Shown here in pieces: positions 16,978 through 25,072 of a stretch of 64,000 bases of DNA (position 1 is the first letter of the stretch; every line of letters begins with the position of its first letter). This stretch comes from Modestobacter sp. VKM Ac-2982. GTDB taxonomy: Bacteria; Actinomycetota; Actinomycetes; Mycobacteriales; Geodermatophilaceae. The notes below the pieces were generated by a model, which was given only the letters and a program-made list of their open reading frames with translations, was not told the DNA's origin and did no database searches. The DNA lies in the NCBI RefSeq assembly GCF_026967935.1, contig NZ_JAPVBL010000006.1:234051-298050 (forward strand). The letters run 5' to 3'. A program made the position numbers and the translations under genes.

Positions 16978-17751
16978 GTGGACCTCGAGGCCTTCTACCT
17001 GCCGCTCGGTGACAACCGCTTCTCCCCCACCCGGGCCACCGAGAGCCCGTGGGAGACCAGCGCCCAGCACGGCGGGCCGCCGTCCGCGCTGCTGGCGCAC
17101 CTCGCGACCGCCGCCGCGGGTGAGCCCTTGCGGGCGGCTCGGATCAGCGTCGACTTCTTCGGCGCCATCCCCCGGCGGGAGCTGACCGTCGAGGTCTCCC
17201 CCATCCGTCCGGGCCGGCGGATCGACCTCACCGAGGCGGCGATGACCGTCGAGGGCCGGACCGTCGCCGTTGCCCGGGTGTGGTCGATCGCCACCGGCCC
17301 GACGCCGCCGGCGGTCACCGAGCTGACCCCGCCACCCGCCGTCCCCGACGAGTCGGTGCAGCTGCTGCCCGACCTCCCCGACTGGGGCTTCGGGCAGGCC
17401 CTCGACTGGCGCTACACCGCTGGCTCAGCCGACCAGCAAGGCCCCGCCGACGTCTGGACCCGGGTCCTGGTCCCGCTCATCGCCGGCCAGGAGCTCACCG
17501 GGCTGGACCGCACGCTGGTCGCCGCGGATGCCGCGAACGGCATCTCCGCCGAGCTGCCGATCAGCACCTGGCTGTCCATCCCGCCGGGCATGACCACCCA
17601 CCTGACCCGCGAGCCGGACGGCGAGTGGGTGCACCTGTCCGCCCGCAGCTCGATTGCCGCCGACGGCATCGGGCTGTGCCTCGGCACGCTCTCCGACGCC
17701 ACCGGCGAGATCGGCCAGGTCTCCCAGCCACTGCTCGTCCGCGAACGCTGA
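16978..17751 (+). CDS. Thioesterase-family protein (acyl-CoA thioesterase-like double hotdog)
   Basis: The product is 257 residues from a GTG at 16978. The N-terminal hotdog has WETSAQHGGPPSALLAHL near residue 23 and RISVDFFGAIPRRELTVEV, the pattern of the TesB-like/4HBT_3 family. The C-terminal hotdog holds DAANGISAELPISTWLSIP near residue 182. These proteins hydrolyse acyl-CoA thioesters in the cytoplasm; the chain preference is unknown. It follows the dioxygenase-like gene at 23 bases and is ended by the hairpin at 17778-17807. Confidence 0.8.
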   Translation: MDLEAFYLPLGDNRFSPTRATESPWETSAQHGGPPSALLAHLATAAAGEPLRAARISVDFFGAIPRRELTVEVSPIRPGRRIDLTEAAMTVEGRTVAVARVWSIATGPTPPAVTELTPPPAVPDESVQLLPDLPDWGFGQALDWRYTAGSADQQGPADVWTRVLVPLIAGQELTGLDRTLVAADAANGISAELPISTWLSIPPGMTTHLTREPDGEWVHLSARSSIAADGIGLCLGTLSDATGEIGQVSQPLLVRER

Positions 17752-17777
17752 GCCGATCGGAGGAGAGCGTGTCCCGT

Positions 17778-17807
17778 TGTTCTCACTTCCCGGGCGAAGT
17801 GAGAACA
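17778..17807. terminator. Bidirectional hairpin terminator
   Basis: A perfect 12-bp stem (TGTTCTCACTTC at 17778-17789 with its complement at 17796-17807) surrounds a 6-base loop. It sits exactly between the convergent thioesterase and DUF4916 genes. Confidence 0.75.
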
Positions 17808-17812
17808 CGCGG

Positions 17813-18346
17813 TCAAACGCCCAGGTGCGCCAGGGCCTGCAGCAGCAGGTGGCTCTGCCCGTTCGCCAGCTCGGCCAGCAGCGCGGGCTCCCGGGCCTCC
17901 TGCGGGGTGAACCAGGTCAGTTCCAGCGCGTCCTGCTGCGGCGCGCAGTCGCCCTCCACCGGGACGACGTAGGCCAGCGACACCGCGTGCTGCCGCGGGT
18001 CGTGGAACGGCGTCACCCCCGGCGTCGGGAAGTACTCGGCGATGGTGAACGGCTGCGGTGCGGGCGGCACCCGGGGCAGCGCCAGCGGGCCGAGGTCCTT
18101 CTCCAGGTGCCGGAGCAGCGCCGCGCGCACCCGCTCGTGGTAGAGCACCCGGCCCGACACCAGCGCCCGCTTCACCAGCCCGTCGCTGCCGGCCCGCAGC
18201 AGCAGACCGACCGCGATGACCACGCCCTGGTCGTCGACCCGCACCGGCACCGCATCGACGTAGAGGATGGGCAGCCGCTCGCGCGCGGCGTCCATCTCCT
18301 CACCGGAGAGCCAGCCAGCGTCGTTCCTCGTCGTCGCCTCGGTCAT
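17813..18346 (-). CDS. DUF4916 NUDIX-like protein
   Basis: The product is 177 residues from the ATG at 18346. I recognise the actinobacterial DUF4916 pattern: WLSGEEMDAARERLPILYVDAV at the N-terminus, then GVVIAVGLLLRAGSDG, and a late TWFTPQEA segment. The fold is NUDIX-like, but I do not see a full GX5EX7REUXEEXGU box; LVSGRVLYHERVRAALLRHLEKDLG takes its place, so pyrophosphatase activity is doubtful. It stands alone between a convergent terminator and a divergent small gene. Function unknown. Confidence 0.8.
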   Translation of the reverse strand: MTEATTRNDAGWLSGEEMDAARERLPILYVDAVPVRVDDQGVVIAVGLLLRAGSDGLVKRALVSGRVLYHERVRAALLRHLEKDLGPLALPRVPPAPQPFTIAEYFPTPGVTPFHDPRQHAVSLAYVVPVEGDCAPQQDALELTWFTPQEAREPALLAELANGQSHLLLQALAHLGV

Positions 18347-18447
18347 GGGTCACTGTCTAACCGATGCGGGTCCGGTCGCGGTGCGGCGGGCTCCCGTGGC
18401 GCGTCGCACGGTCACGGGCGAGGCACGGACTGCCGAGAACCGGTTGC

Positions 18448-18642
18448 ATGAGCACCCGATCCGACGACGCGCTCAACAGCTGGCTCGCCGACCTGACCGG
18501 CGGCGAGACCTCGATGCGCCGGCTCCGCAAGCGGCTGACCGAGGAGGGCACGCTGACCACCGAGCCGTGCCCGACCTGCCAGCACCCGGCCACCCCGGAC
18601 GTCCCGCACGCTGACCACGAGGTCGCCGAGCCCGTCGGCTGA
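18448..18642 (+). CDS. Small hypothetical protein with one CxxC pair
   Basis: The product is 64 residues from the ATG at 18448. The N-terminal half is a charged helix (LNSWLADLTGGETSMRRLRKR), and a single CPTC pair sits near residue 44, followed by His-rich HPATPDVPHADH. This could make a four-ligand metal site with His or a redox pair. The ribosome-binding site is weak, and the gene ends two bases before the convergent GGDEF-EAL stop. I do not recognise the family. The gene is plausible because the coding pattern is good and a longer upstream reading is not needed. Confidence 0.5.
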   Translation: MSTRSDDALNSWLADLTGGETSMRRLRKRLTEEGTLTTEPCPTCQHPATPDVPHADHEVAEPVG

Positions 18643-18644
18643 GG

Positions 18645-20396
18645 TCAGGCTGCGACCGGCCGGAGCGCCGCGATCAGCTCCGCCACCGGCTGCGGCCGGC
18701 CGAACAGCCAGCCCTGCGCCAGCGGGCAGCCCAGCTCGGTGAGGGTCCGGGCCTGCGCGGCGGTCTCCACACCCTCGGCGATCAGCACCAGCTCCAGCGC
18801 ATCGGCCAACGCCATCACGCTGCGCAGCAGCCGGCCCCGCCGGCTGGACGTGGTGATCGTCGAGACGAACGAGTTGTCCAGCTTGAGGAACTCGGTCGGC
18901 AGCGTGTCCAGCCGGGACAGCGACGAGTACCCGGTGCCGAAGTCGTCGATGGCCACCTGGAGCCCGTGCTCCCGGAGCACGTGCAGCGCACGCACCGAGC
19001 GGGTCGACTCCGCCTCGACCAGGCTCTCCGTCACCTCCACCACCGTCTGCTCGGCCGGCCAGCCGGTCTCGGCCAGCGTCGCGAGCACCCGGGCCGGGAA
19101 CTCCTCGTCGTCCAGCTCCAGACCGGACACGTTGACCGTCAGGAACAGCCGGCGGCCGGTCGCCGCGCACAGTGCCCGCGCGTCGCGGCACGCCGCCGCC
19201 CAGACGACCGCACCCAGCTCCCCGATCAGCCCCTCCCGCTCGGCGACCGGGATGAACTCCGCCGGCGTCACCGGCCCCCGCTCGGCGTGGTCCCAGCGCA
19301 CCAGCGCCTCGACGCCCGCCACCTCGCCGTCCGGCAGGGTCACGATCGGCTGGAAGTGCACGTGCAGCGCGCCGGAGGCGGGGTCGGCCAGAGCGGCCGC
19401 CAGGTCGCGACCCAGCGGGCTCCGGCCGCCGGCGTCCAGCTCGCTGCGCCCGCGGCCCAGCGACTTGACCCGGTACAGCGCCGAGTCCGCCCGCCGCATC
19501 AGCGCGGCCGGTGAGTCCTCCGGCTCCATGCCCGCCACCCCGACGGACGTGCCGATCCGCGGCAGTGCGGCCCGCAGCCGCTCCGCGACGACCAGTGCCG
19601 CCTCGCCCTCCAGCCCGGGGAGCAGGAGCGAGAACTCGTCGCCACCGTGCCGGGCGAGGACGGCGCCCGGCGGCAGCATCGGGAGCCAGGTGGCCGCCAC
19701 CGTCCGCAGCAGCTCGTCGCCGGCGGCGTGCCCGCGCGAGTCGTTGACCGCCTTGAAGTGGTCCAGGTCGAACAGCGCCGCCGACAGCGGCTCCCCGCTC
19801 CGCAGCGCCCCGCGCACGGCGACCTCGAGGGCCTCGTCGAAACCCCGCCGGTTCACCAGCCCGGTCAGCGCGTCCTCGTGCGCGCTGGCGGCCCGGCGGG
19901 CCAGGACGGCGATCGCCCCGGCCGAGCCGAGCACGAGCAGGCCGAGGACGGCGGCGGCACCGGCCGGCACGTCACCGCGCAGCACGACGACGACCGTGCC
20001 GATGACCAGCAGCTCACCCAGGAAGCCGACGGCCCACACCAGCGGGAAGAAGAGGAAGGCGTTCATCGACGCGAACGCCATCAGCGCGAGCACGGCCACC
20101 GCCCCGGTCGCCGACGGCGAGGCCAGCGCGAACACCCCGATGCCGACGGAGCCCACGGCCAGCAGCCAGCGGTAGGAGGCCATCGGCACGCGGCTGCCCC
20201 AGCGCATGACCGCCAGGCCCAGCACCGTGGTGACCGGTGCGAGGGTGAGGACGGCGGGGTCGTAGACGGCCAGTCCGCCCGGGGTGCCCAGCACCAGGGC
20301 GACCGCCGCCAGCCCGCCGACCGCGGTCAGCAGCCCGGCGGTCCGGGCGACCACGCGGGGGGTGGCCAGCTCAGGCGCCATCCGACCGATCCGCAT
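18645..20396 (-). CDS. Membrane GGDEF-EAL protein (c-di-GMP cyclase/phosphodiesterase)
   Basis: The product is 583 residues from the ATG at 20396 (an ATG at 20381 is also possible). About six N-terminal helices (residues 15-170) lead into GGDEF (about 175-325) and EAL (about 335-575). The cyclase motif is intact (RHGGDEF, preceded by AALFDLDHFKAVNDSRGH). The phosphodiesterase has the VEALVRW motif, the metal-binding DDFGTGYSSL loop and a late EGVET, so both activities are predicted. It shares the membrane-GGDEF plan with the cyclase at 13385-14494, giving two c-di-GMP enzymes within 7 kb. The input signal is unknown. Confidence 0.93.
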   Translation of the reverse strand: MRIGRMAPELATPRVVARTAGLLTAVGGLAAVALVLGTPGGLAVYDPAVLTLAPVTTVLGLAVMRWGSRVPMASYRWLLAVGSVGIGVFALASPSATGAVAVLALMAFASMNAFLFFPLVWAVGFLGELLVIGTVVVVLRGDVPAGAAAVLGLLVLGSAGAIAVLARRAASAHEDALTGLVNRRGFDEALEVAVRGALRSGEPLSAALFDLDHFKAVNDSRGHAAGDELLRTVAATWLPMLPPGAVLARHGGDEFSLLLPGLEGEAALVVAERLRAALPRIGTSVGVAGMEPEDSPAALMRRADSALYRVKSLGRGRSELDAGGRSPLGRDLAAALADPASGALHVHFQPIVTLPDGEVAGVEALVRWDHAERGPVTPAEFIPVAEREGLIGELGAVVWAAACRDARALCAATGRRLFLTVNVSGLELDDEEFPARVLATLAETGWPAEQTVVEVTESLVEAESTRSVRALHVLREHGLQVAIDDFGTGYSSLSRLDTLPTEFLKLDNSFVSTITTSSRRGRLLRSVMALADALELVLIAEGVETAAQARTLTELGCPLAQGWLFGRPQPVAELIAALRPVAA

Positions 20397-20484
20397 GCAA
20401 GGTGATCGAACGCCGGGTTCCGGAACTTCAGCGAATCACGCCCGGGAAGCCCCCGATTCCCCTCCCGCGAGTGAGAGGCGACGG

Positions 20485-21498
20485 TCAGGCGGTCGGCGAC
20501 CAGCCCAGCGCCGGGCCGAGGTGCTGCGCGATGTCGCTCAGGATCTGTTCGTGGTCGGCGTGCTCGAAGCTGAACGGCAGCGCGAAGACCACCTCGGTCA
20601 CCTCGCGGAACCCGGCGTGGGCGTAGAGCTGCTCGGCGATCTGCTCCGACGTCCCGACCAGGTCGGCGGCGAACATCAGCCGGGCCGGGCCCTGCGGGGT
20701 CGCCGTCCGCGGCAGCCGGGCCTCGACGTAGGCGGCGTACCTCTCCCGCTGCTCCGCCGACGCCGAGTCGGTCGGGATGACCACCAGCCCCTGGGACGCC
20801 CGCCCAGCCGGGTTGGCGGCCTTGAAGGCCCGCAGCTGGGCGGCCTGCTCGGTGGCGAAGTCCTCGCTGGCCTCTGCCTTCACCACCGATGAGCTCAGGA
20901 AGTGCAGCCCGTTCTCACCGGCCCAGACCGCCGACCTCAGCGACGCACCGCCGTACCAGAGCCGGGACCGCAGGCCCCGGGAGTGCGGCTGCACGTGGTC
21001 CGACCACTCCTCCACCACGCCCTCCCGGCCGGCGAACGTCGACGCGGGCGCGCCCTCGACGAAGCGCAGCAGCCGGGCCACCCGCTCGTAGGAGAAGTCC
21101 TCGACGTCGGCGGTGTCGGGGTACAGCGCGGCCTTCACGTGGTCCCAGTGCATCGGTGGGCCGACGGAGAAGCCCGGGTTCAGCCGGCCACCGCTGAGCA
21201 CGTCGACCGTGGCGAGGTCCTCGGCCAGCCGGAGCGGGTTCTCCCACGCCAGCGGGATCACCGCCGTGCCCAGCTCGATCCGGGACGTGCGCTGGGTGGC
21301 CGCCGCCAGCACCGCGACCGGGGAGGAGATGCCGTACTGCAGGTGCCGGTTGCGCAACCACGCGCTGTCGAAGCCGAGCTGCTCCCCCAGCTCGATCACC
21401 CGCAGCGTCGACTCGTGCCCGCCGCGCGGATCGGCCTCGTCGAACAGGCCGATGGTCAGGAAACCCAGCTTCTCCAGCGGCACCCCGGACGATGGCAT
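20485..21498 (-). CDS. LLM-class (luciferase-like) flavin-dependent oxidoreductase
   Basis: The product is 337 residues from the ATG at 21498. The bacterial luciferase-like fold is shown by LGFLTIGLFDEADPRGGHE at the start, RVIELGEQLGFDSAWLRNRH, SRIELGTAVIPLAWENPLRLAEDLATVDVLSGGR (the strand and helix that hold FMN or F420), and a C-terminal LVGTSEQIAEQLYAHA. LVVIPTDSAS falls in the variable insertion. The gene lies 23 bases after the ECF sigma stop on the same strand, so the two probably form one transcript. Its substrate is unknown, and FMN versus F420 use cannot be decided by eye. Confidence 0.88.
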   Translation of the reverse strand: MPSSGVPLEKLGFLTIGLFDEADPRGGHESTLRVIELGEQLGFDSAWLRNRHLQYGISSPVAVLAAATQRTSRIELGTAVIPLAWENPLRLAEDLATVDVLSGGRLNPGFSVGPPMHWDHVKAALYPDTADVEDFSYERVARLLRFVEGAPASTFAGREGVVEEWSDHVQPHSRGLRSRLWYGGASLRSAVWAGENGLHFLSSSVVKAEASEDFATEQAAQLRAFKAANPAGRASQGLVVIPTDSASAEQRERYAAYVEARLPRTATPQGPARLMFAADLVGTSEQIAEQLYAHAGFREVTEVVFALPFSFEHADHEQILSDIAQHLGPALGWSPTA

Positions 21499-21521
21499 GC
21501 CGCGATCAGACCAGACCGGGC

Positions 21522-22121
21522 TCAGGCCTCGGTCGCCGGCAGTGCGGTGGCGACCGGCGGGGTGCCGGGCCGGACGGCCAGCCCCGGGACGACGGCGGTC
21601 AGCCCGTTCTGCAGCCGCCGCATGCCCACCATCATCCGGGTCTTCACGGTGCCCAGCGGCGCACCGGTGCGCTGGGCGATCTCCCGCTGCGTGTACCCGC
21701 CCCAGTAGGCCAGCACCAGCGCCTCCCGCTGCGCGGCGGGCAGCTCTGCCAGAGCCGTGCGCACCCACGCATCGGCCATCCGCCCGGCGACCAGCTCGGC
21801 GACGTCGAGCGAGGAGGCCTCCCGGAACCGTTCCGCCACGGCGTCGGCCCGGCGCTGCTGCGAGGCCTCGTGCCGGACGACGTCCACCGCCTTGTGGTGC
21901 ACCAGCGCCAGGAACCAGGAGCGGAACGAGCCGCGCGCCCGGTCGTAGGCGGCCGGGTCGCGCCAGTAGGCCACGAACGCCTCCTGGACGACGTCCTCGG
22001 CGAGCCGCTCGTCGACCAGGATCCGCCGGGCCAGCGCCAGCGCCGGTGCGGTGTGCTCGTCCAGGAGCTCGGCGATGGAGGCCGGCGCGGTGCGGCCCGG
22101 TGGTGGAACGACGCTGTTCAT
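21522..22121 (-). CDS. ECF-family RNA polymerase sigma factor
   Basis: The product is 199 residues from the ATG at 22121; a GTG one codon upstream is equally possible. Region 2 covers about residues 18-90 (DERLAEDVVQEAFVAYWRDP) and region 4 about 125-180 (LPAAQREALVLAYWGGYTQREIA, then GTVKTRMMVGMRRLQ). The C-terminal tail of about 25 residues is Pro/Thr/Ala-rich. No anti-sigma gene with a zinc-finger HxxxCxxC is adjacent on either side. The only linked gene is the flavin oxidoreductase downstream. Regulation may therefore be transcriptional or through a distant partner. Confidence 0.9.
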   Translation of the reverse strand: MNSVVPPPGRTAPASIAELLDEHTAPALALARRILVDERLAEDVVQEAFVAYWRDPAAYDRARGSFRSWFLALVHHKAVDVVRHEASQQRRADAVAERFREASSLDVAELVAGRMADAWVRTALAELPAAQREALVLAYWGGYTQREIAQRTGAPLGTVKTRMMVGMRRLQNGLTAVVPGLAVRPGTPPVATALPATEA

Positions 22122-22204
22122 CACCTCTGATCAATAGCGCACAACTTGATTGTTCAAACAGGGTTCACCCGAAGGGGTGGGCCTCTGAGCTGCACGGAGA
22201 CGCA

Positions 22205-22241
22205 GACCGCCGACCCGGGGCGAGAGCCCGGATCGGCGGTC
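22205..22241 (-). terminator. Hairpin terminator after DUF4407 gene
   Basis: The arms GACCGCCGA (22205-22213) and TCGGCGGTC (22233-22241) are perfect, with a further 5-bp inner stem after one mismatch and a 7-base loop. It lies 21 bases past the DUF4407 stop on the minus strand and upstream of the sigma-factor gene. Confidence 0.7.
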
Positions 22242-22262
22242 AGGTCGAGCAGTGCTGACGGG

Positions 22263-23792
22263 TCAGCGGTCCTCGGTCAGGGGCTGCAGCAGCTCGGCGG
22301 CCGGCCGGGGGGCGGGCACCGACGACGTCCCGTAGAGGCTGACGCCGGACGGCGCGGCCATCATCGCCTCGAGCTCGCCGGTGTCCAGCATCGGCTCGAT
22401 CGTCTCCAGCGTCGGCTCGATGAGCGCCGGCTCCGCCACGGCGGGACGGCGACCGGCGATCCGCCGGGCCAGGCCGCGCAGCGAGCGGGCCTCCTTCCGG
22501 CGGGCCTTGCGCTCGGCCGCCCGCGCGGCCTCCTCGCGGGCGGCGAGCTCGCGGTCCAGGATCTCCCGCGCCATCCGGTCGGTCTCGGCGGCCACGATCA
22601 GGTCGGCCCGGGCCTGCTGGGCACGCTGCCGGCCGTCGCGGCGGATCTCCTCGGCCTCGACCTCCTCGTCGTCGCGCACCTTCAGCAGCCGGTCGTAGGC
22701 CGTCGGCGGGGCGAAGTTCATCAGCGTCTTCATCAGCACCGGCAGGATCTCCACACTGAGGAAGAGCAGGAACAGCATCACGTGGGCCAGGTGCGCCATC
22801 GGCCGCTCCTCCGACAGCCGGTCGATCGCCTCCAGCCGGGCCAGGATGCCGTCGCTCTGGCTGTTCTCCGCCTCGAACGCCGCCTGCTCGGCCAGCCGCG
22901 CCCCGGTCAGCCGGCTCAGCTCGGCCTGGTCGGTCACCAGCGCGGCCTTGGCCAGCGCCACGCTGCGGGCGGCGGCACCGACGGCGTCCTCCTCGGCGGT
23001 GGTGCGGGTCTGCTGCAGCGCGGCCTCGGCGGCGTCGAGCTCGGCCTTCGCCGTCTCCCGCACCGCTGCCTGCTGCCCGGCCGCCGCCGCAGCGGCGAAG
23101 TACGCCGCGCCCTGGCCCTCGTCACCGGAGCCGCAGGTGCCGTCGAGCTCGCACTGCGCCTTGGCCTGCAGCTCGTCGAACCGGCCCGTCGCCGCGTCGT
23201 ACACGGCCTTCTTGCTGTCCCGCTCGGCCTCCGCCGCCGCCACCCGCGGGTCGGCGTTCGGGTCGGTGGCGCCGCCGCTGGCGACGACGGCCTGGTCCTC
23301 GGCGATCGACTGGGTGAGCATCGGGATCTGCGCGTAGCGGGCGTCGGCGTCCAGCTCGTCGGTGAACTGCTCGGCCGCCTCCGCCTGCAGCGTCACGATC
23401 GTGGCGTCGACCTCCTTGCTGAACACCTGCAGCGTCAGCGGCGTCGAGATGACCGTGCCGAGGACGACGGCCAGCGCCAGCCGCGGCAGGGCCAGCCCGA
23501 GGTTGCGCCGCCAGGACGGGTCGTGACCCATCCCGACCAGCAGCATCCGGTCCAGGTTGAGGATCACCAGCCCCCAGCCCAGGCCGATCAGGACGGCGAC
23601 CGCCCACCAGGCGCCCAGCGCCATGTGCACGGCGAACGCCATCGACAGCGCGGCCAGTGCACCGGTGCTGACCAGCACGCCACCGAGGGCGACGTACTTG
23701 GCGCGCGCGCCGGGGGCGACCCGGAGCAGATCGAGCCGGGCGCCGGCCAGCACGGCCAACCGATCGCCGGCAGAACGGGGGCGGGACCTCAT
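22263..23792 (-). CDS. DUF4407 membrane protein with long central coiled coil
   Basis: The product is 509 residues from the ATG at 23792, with GAGAGGAA about 8 bases upstream. Three hydrophobic helices lie in residues about 25-110 (ALGGVLVSTGALAALSMAFA, AVLIGLGWGLVILNLDRMLL). An Ala/Glu/Asp-rich, probably coiled-coil region (about 125-330) follows, then a fourth helix (HLAHVMLFLLFLSVEILPVL) and a charged C-terminal coiled coil rich in AREEAARAAERKARRK. This order is the DUF4407 pattern. One CELDGTC pair sits in the predicted extracytoplasmic coiled coil and could form a disulfide. Function is unknown; the architecture suggests a structural or signalling membrane scaffold. It is divergent from the NitT/TauT transporter. 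Confidence 0.85.
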   Translation of the reverse strand: MRSRPRSAGDRLAVLAGARLDLLRVAPGARAKYVALGGVLVSTGALAALSMAFAVHMALGAWWAVAVLIGLGWGLVILNLDRMLLVGMGHDPSWRRNLGLALPRLALAVVLGTVISTPLTLQVFSKEVDATIVTLQAEAAEQFTDELDADARYAQIPMLTQSIAEDQAVVASGGATDPNADPRVAAAEAERDSKKAVYDAATGRFDELQAKAQCELDGTCGSGDEGQGAAYFAAAAAAGQQAAVRETAKAELDAAEAALQQTRTTAEEDAVGAAARSVALAKAALVTDQAELSRLTGARLAEQAAFEAENSQSDGILARLEAIDRLSEERPMAHLAHVMLFLLFLSVEILPVLMKTLMNFAPPTAYDRLLKVRDDEEVEAEEIRRDGRQRAQQARADLIVAAETDRMAREILDRELAAREEAARAAERKARRKEARSLRGLARRIAGRRPAVAEPALIEPTLETIEPMLDTGELEAMMAAPSGVSLYGTSSVPAPRPAAELLQPLTEDR

Positions 23793-24035
23793 CCGTGGAT
23801 TCCTCTCGCAGAACGACCACAGGAGGTATCGGTCGCCCACGACCGGGCCGGTACCGGCCAGCGACTGTGAGACATCTCCGACCGCCGGGACACCACGTAA
23901 CGGCACCGTCACGTCTCAGACACCGCTGGCGCACACGCGGAAGGTGAGGTCTCCCTCGAGAACGCACAGCGCGCTCTTCGTCCGCCCGCCGCCCCCCGTT
24001 CGGCGGCCGGACACGTCGGCCTCGAAGGAGACCCA

Positions 24036-25007
24036 TTGAGCCCCCAGCTCGTCCGGCGCGCGATCGCCGGCACCGTCGCAGCCACCACCGTCATGGCACT
24101 GGCTGCCTGTTCGTCCGACTCCGCCGAGGCCAGCGGCAGCGGCGACGGGGGCACCGAGACCGTCACGATCGGGACCCTGCGCGGCCAGCCGCACTTCTAC
24201 GCCCCGTTCCTCTACGACGAGTACGCGCCCGAGGGGGTGGAGTTCGAGGTCGTCGTCCTGGACACGGCCCCGTCGCTGACCGACGCCGTCATCTCCGGCG
24301 CCGTCGACTTCGCGATCACCGGTGTCGTGGCGACGGTCGCCTCGGTCGCGCAGGACCGGGACATCACCCTGGTCGCGTCCGCGGCCGACGGCGGCTTCGG
24401 CTTCATCGGCGGCGAGGGCATCGAGACCGTGGCCGACCTGACCGGGAAGACGGTCGGCTACATCCAGGGCAGCGCCCCGGAGATCGCGATGCGGCTGATC
24501 CTGGAGGAGAACGGCATCGACCCGAGCAGCGTGGAGCTGATCGCCGTCCCGCCGCCGGAGATGGCCTCCGCCCTGGGCAGCGGCTCGATCGACGCCTTCT
24601 TCGGCACCGAGATCGCCGTCTCGCTCGCCACGGCCGCCGGCGCGACCGAGCTCACCGACCCCTACGCCACCCCGATCGGCCGGGTGAACCTCGGCCTCAC
24701 CACCACCGGTGCGCTGATCGCCGAGGACCCGGAACTGGTCCAGCAGGTCGTCGACACCCACGCGGAGACCACCGAGTACATGGCCGACAACGTCGACGAG
24801 TGGCTGCCGGAGATGGTCGCCGAGTTCGGTGGCGACCAGGGCGTCTTCGAGTCGGCACTGGACAACTTCTGGCTGCGCGCCGACCTGAGCGAGGAGTACC
24901 AGACCCAGGTCGAGGCGCTGGCCGAGGCGATGGTCGGACTCGGGGTCATCGACACCGCCCCGACCGCCGCCGACCTCATCGACACCTCCTTCGCCCCGTC
25001 CGCCTGA
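24036..25007 (+). CDS. NitT/TauT-type ABC transporter substrate-binding lipoprotein
   Basis: The product is 323 residues from a TTG at 24036 chosen because AAGGAG lies 6 bases upstream. The signal peptide ends in the lipobox ALAAC near residue 25. The mature part has TVTIGTLRGQPHFYAPFLYDE and AVDFAITGVVATVASVAQD, typical of the SsuA/NMT1/THI5-like binding proteins. Members bind sulfonates, nitrate, pyrimidine precursors or unknown ligands. The 243 bases upstream contain no TPP, SAM or other riboswitch that I could recognise, so the ligand stays open. Permease and ATPase genes follow. Confidence 0.9.
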   Translation: MSPQLVRRAIAGTVAATTVMALAACSSDSAEASGSGDGGTETVTIGTLRGQPHFYAPFLYDEYAPEGVEFEVVVLDTAPSLTDAVISGAVDFAITGVVATVASVAQDRDITLVASAADGGFGFIGGEGIETVADLTGKTVGYIQGSAPEIAMRLILEENGIDPSSVELIAVPPPEMASALGSGSIDAFFGTEIAVSLATAAGATELTDPYATPIGRVNLGLTTTGALIAEDPELVQQVVDTHAETTEYMADNVDEWLPEMVAEFGGDQGVFESALDNFWLRADLSEEYQTQVEALAEAMVGLGVIDTAPTAADLIDTSFAPSA

Positions 25008-25014
25008 GCCCCCC

Positions 25015-25061
25015 GGGGCGCCGGCGCACCCGCGTCGGCGCCCCTCCCGCCCTGCGGGAGG
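25015..25061 (+). promoter_or_regulatory. Two overlapping hairpins between binding protein and permease genes
   Basis: The first stem is GGGGCGCCG (25015-25023) with CGGCGCCCC (25036-25044). The second is CCTCCCGC (25043-25050) with GCGGGAGG (25054-25061). They share two bases, so they may compete. The second stem contains the first half of the GGAGGAGAGG ribosome site of the permease. Such an element could protect the binding-protein message and lower permease translation. Confidence 0.45.
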
Positions 25062-25072
25062 AGAGGACCCCC

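Noticed and set aside
23793-24035. Possible riboswitch before the NitT/TauT binding protein
   Set aside because: I looked for TPP, SAM, guanidine and cobalamin core motifs by eye and found none. The 243-base space is an ordinary divergent promoter region as far as I can see.
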